This document shows positions 1 through 5,029 of a DNA stretch of 5,059 nucleotides, in pieces. The notes beneath the pieces were generated by a model, which had not been told where the DNA came from, did no database searches, and was given only the letters and a program-made list of their open reading frames with translations. How positions within the stretch are numbered: position 1 is the first letter of the stretch; every line of letters starts with the position of its first letter. The DNA comes from Jiangellaceae bacterium (lineage in GTDB: Bacteria > Actinomycetota > Actinomycetes > Jiangellales > Jiangellaceae). A program made the position numbers and the translations under genes. The stretch lies in contig JASLBX010000550.1 in assembly GCA_030146385.1 (NCBI GenBank), positions 1-5,059 on the forward strand. Direction: 5' to 3'.

Positions 1-8
1 TGAGCGGG

Positions 9-82
9 GCGCCGTTCGCATGAGCGAGTGCCACCTGCGCCTACCACGTCGCGCTCCACAGCGTGCGACGATAGGAGGCGAA
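9..82 (+). repeat. A1 leader, diverged copy of the B1-A2 spacer
   Basis: This stretch precedes A1 and aligns without gaps to 1875-1948, the stretch before A2. I counted 50 identical bases of 74 by hand, and a small internal shift near 51-60 would raise that. It ends in a strong ribosome site, AGGAGG at 73-78. An inverted repeat, CGTCGC at 47-52 and GCGACG at 65-70, could form a 6-bp stem just before that site. I see no clear -10/-35 promoter. The first bases, TGAGCGG, resemble the B1 stop and what follows it (TAGCGG), so positions 1-3 could be the stop codon of another B-type gene to the left. That last point is inference. Confidence 0.6.
73..78 (+). promoter_or_regulatory. Ribosome binding site of A1
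   Basis: AGGAGG is a full Shine-Dalgarno match, four bases before the GTG at 83. It decides the start: the in-frame ATG at 20 has no such site, and its codon is not a start in the A2 leader. Confidence 0.8.
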
Positions 83-1069
83 GTGGACGATCAGCGCGAC
101 GGCACGTACGAAATCCTTGACCTCGGCCCGGCTGGCTACAAACGACGCAAAGGGGGCGCAGAGGCGGTATCGCCTGCCCTGGACGGCGAGGCGGAGCCCG
201 TTGCAGTCATCGACCTCGGCGAAGGCGCAGCCGCAACGGCGCCGTCACCGCCTCTACCGAGGTGGCAGCGCTGGGCGATCATGGCCGCGGTGCTCATCGC
301 TGGCGTGGTCGTCGGTGGTTATGGCTGGCACGCCCGGACTGCAGCAGTTGAAGCAGCATGGGTTGACCTCCTCGCCGTAGACGTCCAGGTAAACGACTTC
401 GAGAACCCCGAGCAGGCCCACTTCCACGCGCAGATCCACAACGCCGGCAGTCAGGATGTCACGATCATCGACCTGCGGTGGCCCGGGATCCCCGAAGCGG
501 CCGACGATTTCCCGAGCGAGGTCACAATTCCGGTCGGTGAGACGCGGACGGTCGTGACGCGCGGGCAGATCAGCTGCGATTCGGGGCGTCCAGAATCGCT
601 CGAATCAGAGGTCCGCACCGACGCCGGGATCACATCGGCGTCAGTGCCTGTCTCGTCAGGCACGGGGCTGGACTTCGTGTACTCATTCACGTGCGGGTCA
701 CCGGACCGACCGCAGGACTACGCAGCCGGAATCTATTTCCCGTGGGTCGGCGTGCAGGCCGAGGTCACGTCGCCCCACCACATGGCCATCGACTTGGGCC
801 ATGCCTTCCTGCGCCTAGAGGTCGTCCAAGTAGCTGTAGAAGCTCCTGGGTTCGCGGCAACGCCCACCAACCTGCCCTTCGAGATCAGGCCAGAGTCTCA
901 TTCGCAGCTGGAACTGGATTGGACCGTGACTGACTGCGCCGCCACCCATGACCTGGGAACGGTTGACATCGAGTTCACCTTCGCTGAGCAGCCGCCGGCC
1001 ACCAGCCGGCTGCCGCACTGGTCGATTGCGGAATTGGCCCGGCTCGCCGTCGCGGAGTGCGGATCATGA
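83..1069 (+). CDS. A1: membrane-anchored protein with two cysteine-paired outer domains, unknown function
   Basis: I do not recognise this family. The 328-aa product has four parts. Residues 1-58 form an acidic, Ala/Pro-rich tail with two similar motifs, ILDLG (11-15) and VIDLG (42-46). PRWQRW (59-64) and a membrane segment (about 65-82) with a GxxxG pattern (G74, G78) follow. The rest is two beta-rich halves. Basic and aromatic residues before the membrane segment suggest tail inside, C-terminus outside. Cysteines fall at 165 and 204 in the first half and 285 and 326 in the second, probably as disulfides. The half-domains share a pattern that ends in a strand leading to Cys (GQISC; DWTVTDC). 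The protein ends AECGS. Its stop overlaps the B1 start (ATGA), so the two are probably translated together. The GTG start rests on AGGAGG at 73-78 and on A2, which begins with the same seven residues. A surface receptor or scaffold part is possible but unproven. Confidence 0.85.
   Translation: MDDQRDGTYEILDLGPAGYKRRKGGAEAVSPALDGEAEPVAVIDLGEGAAATAPSPPLPRWQRWAIMAAVLIAGVVVGGYGWHARTAAVEAAWVDLLAVDVQVNDFENPEQAHFHAQIHNAGSQDVTIIDLRWPGIPEAADDFPSEVTIPVGETRTVVTRGQISCDSGRPESLESEVRTDAGITSASVPVSSGTGLDFVYSFTCGSPDRPQDYAAGIYFPWVGVQAEVTSPHHMAIDLGHAFLRLEVVQVAVEAPGFAATPTNLPFEIRPESHSQLELDWTVTDCAATHDLGTVDIEFTFAEQPPATSRLPHWSIAELARLAVAECGS
1054..1057 (+). promoter_or_regulatory. Ribosome binding site of B1 inside the A1 coding end
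   Basis: GGAG lies within the codons for Ala-Glu-Cys at the end of A1, eight bases before the ATG at 1066. It favours that ATG over the GTG at 1057, which overlaps the site itself. The same site and spacing precede B2 at 2911-2914. Confidence 0.7.
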
Positions 1070-1872
1070 CGACGCCCCGGATGCTTGGGCTGACGGCGCT
1101 GTTCGTCGCGGGCACGATCGTCGGCGCAGGCGCGGTCGCCTTGGCGTCGAGCGCGTCAAGCTCGATCCCGAGGCTGGTGATGGGCCAGCTGGTCCTGTCC
1201 GAATACGAGCTCGCCTCGGACGGAGCAGTCACGCTGACGGTAGACCTGTTCAACACCGGCCGGCACGACGTCTCGGCCATCGTCAGCTCAGTAGCGGGAT
1301 GGCCGGGGCCTGACGCCGAGTTAGCGGAGTATGTGTTGTCCGCTCGGGCATGGACGCAGATTGATGTCAACGTCGTGCCGGACTGCGACGCCCAGCCCAC
1401 CGATGTCGTGGAGCTGGAGATCGACACGAACCGCTTGGTCGTGCCCCTTGAAGCGGCCCTGCTCGACCAGGTGCGATTCATTCGCGACGACCACTGCGGT
1501 TTGAACAGGAACCTCTTTCTCGAGGGCGAGGTCGACTCGGCCGTCCTAGACGATGGAAGCCTCCGGATGGACCTGCGGCTACCCGGGCACAACCGGCCGC
1601 CAATCGGGAGCTTGCACGTCACCGGCGCACAGGCGCCCCTCGCAGGCAGAGTCATCGAAGTAACTGGAACACCGGCGGAGCTGACCGCGGACGAGTCGAC
1701 CGTCTTGACCACGCAGTGGACCATCGACGACTGCGAGCTCGCCTTGAGCGCCTTATCGGAGCCAGGCAACTTCACGCTCACCACGGAAGAGGCTTTCACC
1801 CTGGATATCTGGTTGGACGACCGCGGCACGGCACTGCTGGCGCGGTACACAGCGGCTGAATGTGCGGAGTAG
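1066..1872 (+). CDS. B1: exported or anchored partner protein with two cysteine-paired domains, unknown function
   Basis: The family is not recognised. The 268-aa product starts with a short N-region (Arg5) and a hydrophobic stretch (about 7-27). The stretch contains GxxxG (G16, G20) and ends in Ala-Leu-Ala at 25-27, a possible signal peptidase I site. It may be cut off as a signal peptide or kept as an anchor; there is no lipobox cysteine. The remainder is two beta-rich halves with Cys107/Cys144 and Cys223/Cys266. In the second half, a Leu-x-x-x-Trp-Thr-Ile-x-Asp-Cys run (214-223) matches the Leu/Trp/Asp-Cys run of A1 (276-285). The C-terminus AECAE echoes AECGS of the A proteins, so B and A look like distant paralogs. 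The start at 1066 gives the ATGA overlap with A1 and the same length as B2. I infer that B works beside A at the cell surface, perhaps as a heteromer. Confidence 0.85.
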   Translation: MTTPRMLGLTALFVAGTIVGAGAVALASSASSSIPRLVMGQLVLSEYELASDGAVTLTVDLFNTGRHDVSAIVSSVAGWPGPDAELAEYVLSARAWTQIDVNVVPDCDAQPTDVVELEIDTNRLVVPLEAALLDQVRFIRDDHCGLNRNLFLEGEVDSAVLDDGSLRMDLRLPGHNRPPIGSLHVTGAQAPLAGRVIEVTGTPAELTADESTVLTTQWTIDDCELALSALSEPGNFTLTTEEAFTLDIWLDDRGTALLARYTAAECAE

Positions 1873-1874
1873 CG

Positions 1875-1948
1875 GCGCCGCTGGTATCACCTCGTGCGAC
1901 TTCCGCCGGCCACATCACGCGCTCCGGCGTGCCACGATTAGAAGTGCA
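1875..1948 (+). repeat. B1-A2 spacer, second copy of the A leader
   Basis: This is most of the 76-base gap between B1 and A2, and it aligns to 9-82 (50 of 74 bases by hand count). It has its own small inverted repeat, CACGC at 1916-1920 and GCGTG at 1927-1931. This is not the one seen before A1, so no single RNA structure is conserved. A perfect 12-base palindrome at 1871-1882 overlaps the B1 stop but is absent from the other copy. No promoter or terminator is evident, so A2-B2 may be read through from A1-B1. Confidence 0.6.
1939..1944 (+). promoter_or_regulatory. Weakened ribosome site of A2
   Basis: TAGAAG stands exactly where A1 has AGGAGG, four bases before the GTG at 1949. The weaker match suggests lower A2 translation if A2 is not coupled to B1. 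It still supports the GTG start, because the homologous position and the following coding sequence match A1. Confidence 0.5.
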
Positions 1949-2926
1949 GTGGACGATCAGCGCGACGGCGACTTCGAGATCCTTGACCTCGGCCCGGCGA
2001 ACGACAAGCTGCGCGAGGACGCCGAGGCTGATCTGCTTGCCCAGGACGGCGAGGCGGAGCCCGCGGCGGTCATCGACCTCGGCGAAGGAGCAGCGGCAAA
2101 GGCACCGCCGCCAACTCTGCCGAGGTGGCATCGCTGGGCGATCATGGTCGCGGTACTCGCCGCCGGGCTGGCGGTCGGTGGTTACGGCTGGCACGCACGG
2201 ACCGAAGCTCTCGATGCCACGCGAGTCAATCTGACCGGGGTGGACATCGAGGGGGAGCTCTTTGACGACGTCGAGCAGTCCCGCTTGTTCGCGCACATCC
2301 ACAACGCAGGAGATCGGGACGTCGCGATCGTCGACCTGCGGTGGCCGGAGGCGGAATCGCCAGGCGACGTCGAAAGGCAGATCGAAATCCCGGCCGGAGA
2401 GACCCAGGGCGTTGCGATCCGCGGCCAGATCGACTGCGAGTCCGGCCGTCCCGAATGGCTGGAGGCCGACGTAGCGACCGAAGCCGGCCTCACACCGGTG
2501 TCGGTGCCGCTCGCGTCGGGCACGACGCTCGACTTCGTGTTGTCGGTCACCTGCGACGGAGTAGACGCGCAGCAGGTCGACGACCCTGGCATCTTCTTCG
2601 CAGGCAACGTCGCTCCACCCGGCAGCGCGCCGTCCCACACGGTCCTTGGCATAGATCATGTCCTCGGTAACACCGAGATCGTCGACGTGACAGTGGACGC
2701 GCCCGGCTTCAATGCGACGCCGACCAATGTGCCCATCGAGCTCCGGCGGGGAAACGGGGCCTCCCTCGAACTGGACTGGGCAGTGACCGACTGCGCTGCC
2801 ACACACGATCTCGGGGCAGTGGTAGTCGAGTTCACCTTCGGTGATCGATCATCCACCCTCGTCCCGCTACCGGATTGGACGATCGCTCAGCTAGCTCGGC
2901 TCGCCGTAGCGGAGTGCGGGTCATGA
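1949..2926 (+). CDS. A2: second copy of the membrane-anchored A protein
   Basis: The 325-aa paralog of A1 has the same plan. The acidic tail carries ILDLG (11-15) and VIDLG (41-45). PRWHRW (58-63) precedes a membrane segment (about 64-81) with GxxxG (G73, G77), then GGYGWHAR, shared with A1. Cys163/Cys202 and Cys282/Cys323 have spacings of 39 and 41 residues, identical to A1. Conservation is uneven. The tail motifs, membrane segment, IHNAG and DLRWP in the first half and the DCAATHDLG stretch are nearly unchanged. The region after the second Cys (about 203-240) has diverged strongly. It ends AECGS and overlaps B2 by ATGA. An in-frame GTG at 1862 would add 29 residues but lies within the end of B1 and has no counterpart in A1, so I use the GTG at 1949. 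Function is unknown; retention of all structural marks suggests both copies are functional. Confidence 0.85.
   Translation: MDDQRDGDFEILDLGPANDKLREDAEADLLAQDGEAEPAAVIDLGEGAAAKAPPPTLPRWHRWAIMVAVLAAGLAVGGYGWHARTEALDATRVNLTGVDIEGELFDDVEQSRLFAHIHNAGDRDVAIVDLRWPEAESPGDVERQIEIPAGETQGVAIRGQIDCESGRPEWLEADVATEAGLTPVSVPLASGTTLDFVLSVTCDGVDAQQVDDPGIFFAGNVAPPGSAPSHTVLGIDHVLGNTEIVDVTVDAPGFNATPTNVPIELRRGNGASLELDWAVTDCAATHDLGAVVVEFTFGDRSSTLVPLPDWTIAQLARLAVAECGS
2911..2914 (+). promoter_or_regulatory. Ribosome binding site of B2 inside the A2 coding end
   Basis: GGAG in the Ala-Glu-Cys codons of A2 lies eight bases before the ATG at 2923, as at the A1-B1 junction. It supports that ATG over an in-frame upstream TTG at 2875 deep within A2. 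Confidence 0.7.
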
Positions 2927-3729
2927 GCGCCCCTCGAGCCCTCGTCCTGGCTGCGCTGTTCACAGCCGGCAGCGTTGCCGGAGCCGGTGCGGTCGCCTTG
3001 GCATCGAGCACGTCGAGCCCACCCCCACGCCTCGTGACCGGACTTATGTTCGGACCCGACTACGAACTGACCCCCGATGGAGCGATCAGACTGACGGTCG
3101 ACGTGTTCAACCCGAGTGACGATGACCTACCGGTGACCGTCACCTCAATCGCCGGGTGGCCGGTACCCGGAGAAGCGTTGAGCACGCAGGTGCTATCGGC
3201 GCGGTCTTGGACGCCGATCGAGGTCAACGCCGTCCTGGACTGTGCAGCCACGCCCGCCGACTTTATTGAGCTCGACGCCGGCTCGGAGTTGCTTGATGTC
3301 TCGCTGGAGCCAGCCATCCACGGCCAGTTGAGCTTTGTGCATGGCGACCATTGCGGTTCGGGCCGGCAGATCCGCGTCGAAACCGAGATCGAATCGGTGT
3401 CAGACGTCGGCGACGGCCTTCGCATCGACCTGCGGCTGCTGGTGCATGGTCGTCAACCGATCGAAAACCTGCAAATCAACGATGCGCGGACATCCCTGCC
3501 AGGCAGCAGCGTCGCACTCGTTGGCCTACCGGCGGAGCTGGGCGTCGACGGCTCCATTGTATTGACGACACGCTGGACCGTCTTCGACGCTTGTGTCCTT
3601 GCCCGGCAGGCCACGCCATACCCGAACATCACCTTCGCCACCGACGAGAACTTCGCTCTGGAGACGTCGCTCGGAGAACGCGGAGTCGCCGTGTTCACCC
3701 GGTACGCGGCTGCCGAATGTGCGGAGTAG
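2923..3729 (+). CDS. B2: second copy of the exported or anchored B protein
   Basis: At 268 aa this equals B1 in length; ungapped, I count about 127 identical residues (roughly 47%). The N-terminus keeps the hydrophobic stretch with GxxxG (G16, G20) and Ala-Leu-Ala at 25-27, so processing or anchoring should be as in B1. Cysteines are at 107, 144, 224 and 266. The third is shifted by one residue from B1 (DAC instead of DDC) and the others are in register. Shared blocks include the A-G-W-P turn (77-80), VLSAR (90-94), DHCG (142-145), PAEL (203-206) and the AECAE end. The stretch between the second Cys and about residue 165 and the segment around 184-200 differ most. It is the last gene of the array; similarity to the B1 end stops within a few bases after the stop codon. 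The role is unknown and is inferred to be joint with A2. Confidence 0.85.
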   Translation: MSAPRALVLAALFTAGSVAGAGAVALASSTSSPPPRLVTGLMFGPDYELTPDGAIRLTVDVFNPSDDDLPVTVTSIAGWPVPGEALSTQVLSARSWTPIEVNAVLDCAATPADFIELDAGSELLDVSLEPAIHGQLSFVHGDHCGSGRQIRVETEIESVSDVGDGLRIDLRLLVHGRQPIENLQINDARTSLPGSSVALVGLPAELGVDGSIVLTTRWTVFDACVLARQATPYPNITFATDENFALETSLGERGVAVFTRYAAAECAE

Positions 3730-3792
3730 TGGTGCTCTGCACGGAACCGATCCCCAAACAACGGCGTGTCCGGCCCTCCGAGGAAATAGCCG
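3730..3792. other. Convergent intergenic gap between B2 and the PIN gene
   Basis: These 63 bases separate the stop codons of B2 (+) and the PIN gene (-). I found only very short self-complementary stretches, such as CCT/AGG around CCG near 3776-3784, and no stem followed by a T-run. No terminator can be claimed. The cassette repeat ends within about six bases after the B2 stop. Confidence 0.5.
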
Positions 3793-4251
3793 TTACTCGC
3801 GACCGGTGGTACCGGCATCCTCGGGCGCAGTCAAGTCGACTTGGGCGGCGAACGGGTTCTCAACCCGAAGTCCGTCGTAATTGGCACCATCGGCGAGATC
3901 TTCGCTGAGCAGCACCGAACACCCGGCCTGCCGGGCAGCTTCTACCATGAGTGCGCAGTGCGACAGCTGCCACTGCCGTCCCGCCTTGATCGCTCGGAGT
4001 ACCAGAGCTGAGTCGACGGCCACGCAGGTGTAGTTGGCCATCTGCTCGACGACGGCCGTCGCTTCCTCCGCGGTCAGCGGGACTTCCAGGTTCCTCGTGC
4101 TGATCACATAGAACTCGTTCATGACCTGGGTCGACACCACGATCCGCGCGACTTCCCGGAGCGTCTGCTGGGCGCGTGCCTGCTTGCTTGGGTCAGCGCT
4201 GTCGACGGAATAGACAAAGACGTTGGTGTCGATGAACGCCTCACTCGCCAT
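3793..4251 (-). CDS. PIN-domain protein, VapC-like, with an altered acidic site
   Basis: The 152-aa product has the layout of PIN nucleases of the VapC type, which cut RNA with a metal-binding acidic cluster. FIDTNVFVY (6-14) supplies the first Asp (D8). MNEFY (44-48) supplies E46. SED (116-118) supplies D118, and the NPF near 132-134 is the usual C-terminal motif. The third ligand, normally Asp in a W-D-A-L-I-V type helix, appears as Cys99 in HCALMVEAA (98-106); E104 might substitute. The ATG at 4251 gives the typical short N-terminus. An in-frame GTG at 4269 would add six residues, and neither has a good ribosome site. The gene follows the Fic-like gene by 23 bases on the same strand and is probably co-transcribed. 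No vapB-like antitoxin lies next to it. It could be an orphan or weakened toxin, a domesticated PIN protein, or be paired with a distant antitoxin. Confidence 0.85.
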   Translation of the reverse strand: MASEAFIDTNVFVYSVDSADPSKQARAQQTLREVARIVVSTQVMNEFYVISTRNLEVPLTAEEATAVVEQMANYTCVAVDSALVLRAIKAGRQWQLSHCALMVEAARQAGCSVLLSEDLADGANYDGLRVENPFAAQVDLTAPEDAGTTGRE

Positions 4252-4274
4252 GGCGACACAGGCGCTCACGCTCG

Positions 4275-5015
4275 CTACAAGGCGCGGCAGATCGCGATCC
4301 CTTCCTCCGCGCCGCGCGCGAACGCCTCACAGCAGTGCCGCACCCACGCGCCGACACCGTCGGGGGTTCCCGACGCATACGCCTCCAGAAGTGGCCGGTA
4401 TGCCCGCGCCAGCTCCGCGTGCCCAGCCTCCGGGACGCTCACCGCCTTGGTGTCCACCCCGCGCGCCACGAGGACGACCCGCTCCGCGACCCGGGCCGTG
4501 ACACCGTCGGCGAGTCCGAACGGTGCGATCGCCGCCAACTCACCGTGGACCAAGGCCGCGACGACCACCGCGGGCGCCGCCGTGTGAGCACTCGCAAGCC
4601 GGAGCAACTGGTCGAATCGGACCCGGTCGATGCCATCGCGCGGGCGGCCCAGGGCCTCCACCGCTTCGGCGGGATCATCCGTGGCCTCGGCGAGGTCCTT
4701 GGCAGCCAGCAGGTGGATCCTGGCGAGCGCCTGGCCGGGTGCTGTGCGCCACACACCGGCCAGCGCGGGTACTTCTGCCGTCGCCCGCAACGCACCCTGA
4801 ACCACCGGATCATCCAGGTCCTCGGCCGCGGCCCCGTCCAGAGCCGCCGACGCACGAGCCCCGCGCACGGCCGATTCTGCCGCCATGCGGCCGGCATCCC
4901 GGCGCGTTGCCGGTTGGCGCAGCAGGGCATCGATCGCGTCGCGCGCGTGAGCAGCGGCGACGCCCACCCCGGTCAGCGCGGCGACGGCCGAGAACGGATC
5001 ATCGTGGTCAGGCAC
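4275..5015 (-). CDS. Fic/Fido-like protein with a decayed active-site motif, Rv3662c-type
   Basis: This 246-aa, Ala-rich helical protein looks like the conserved actinobacterial family often labelled oxidoreductase or hypothetical (Rv3662c type, from memory). I see a Fic-like order. ASAALDG (55-61) resembles the (S/T)xxxE(G/N) inhibitory motif of Fic proteins, with Asp for Glu. A helix ALVHGELAAI (154-163) leads into APFGLADGVTAR (164-175), which aligns with the Fic motif HPFxxGNGRxxR. Only Pro165, Phe166, Gly171 and Arg175 remain; the catalytic His is Ala164, Asn is Asp170 and the first Arg is Val172. AMP transfer by the usual Fic chemistry is therefore unlikely, and a binding or regulatory role is more plausible. 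The start is GTG at 5015, chosen because DPFSAVAALTGV fits a normal N-terminus; there is no clear Shine-Dalgarno site. The PIN gene follows directly. The Fic relation is my own motif reading. Confidence 0.75.
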   Translation of the reverse strand: MPDHDDPFSAVAALTGVGVAAAHARDAIDALLRQPATRRDAGRMAAESAVRGARASAALDGAAAEDLDDPVVQGALRATAEVPALAGVWRTAPGQALARIHLLAAKDLAEATDDPAEAVEALGRPRDGIDRVRFDQLLRLASAHTAAPAVVVAALVHGELAAIAPFGLADGVTARVAERVVLVARGVDTKAVSVPEAGHAELARAYRPLLEAYASGTPDGVGAWVRHCCEAFARGAEEGIAICRAL

Positions 5016-5023
5016 AGCGAACG

Positions 5024-5029
5024 ACGATA
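5024..5029 (-). promoter_or_regulatory. Possible -10 element of the Fic-like gene
   Basis: On the - strand these bases read TATCGT, which fits the actinobacterial TAnnnT -10 pattern. It ends eight bases before the GTG at 5015, so transcription could begin at or next to the start codon. A leaderless message would explain the missing Shine-Dalgarno site. No convincing -35 is visible, and a six-base match is weak evidence. Confidence 0.25.

Larger units (their letters stand above)
83..3729 (+). repeat. Tandem duplication of the A-B gene cassette
   Basis: Unit 1 is 83-1872 and unit 2 is 1949-3729. The A starts lie 1866 bases apart and the B starts 1857 bases apart, the nine-base difference being three codons lost or gained in A. 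Order, strand, ATGA junction, ribosome site spacing, cysteine spacing and leader are all shared. Divergence is substantial (about 47% protein identity between the B copies), so the event is old, although some DNA blocks in the A tails are still identical for about 20 bases. Confidence 0.9.

Noticed and set aside
47..70. Inverted repeat before the A1 ribosome site as a possible RNA switch.
   Set aside because: The 6-bp stem is not conserved in the A2 leader, which forms a different short stem, so there is no covariation support.
20..82. Upstream in-frame ATG of A1, adding 21 residues.
   Set aside because: It has no ribosome site, the base triplet at the matching A2 position is not a start, and the encoded residues are not conserved, whereas AGGAGG precedes the GTG at 83.
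975..1850. Long open frame on the - strand opposite B1 (291 aa).
   Set aside because: It is a shadow of B1 in GC-rich DNA. The + strand frame has a ribosome site, a signal segment, and a paralog with conserved protein sequence; the - strand translation is Ser/Thr/Arg-rich without domains.
1871..1882. Perfect 12-base palindrome overlapping the B1 stop (AGCGGCGCCGCT).
   Set aside because: It is short, all GC in the centre, has no T-run, and is not kept at the other leader or after B2, so chance in GC-rich DNA is sufficient.
1862..1948. Upstream in-frame GTG of A2, adding 29 residues and overlapping the end of B1.
   Set aside because: It has no ribosome site and no counterpart before A1. Conserved protein sequence begins at the GTG at 1949.
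1796..2806. Long open frame on the - strand opposite A2 (336 aa).
   Set aside because: It spans the B1-A2 boundary and mirrors A2. The paralogous DNA opposite A1 does not keep a comparable frame, so it is not conserved as protein.
4252..4274. Search for a VapB-type antitoxin gene directly upstream of the PIN gene.
   Set aside because: Only 23 bases separate the PIN start from the stop of the Fic-like gene, and the Fic-like protein shows no ribbon-helix-helix or AbrB-type antitoxin features.
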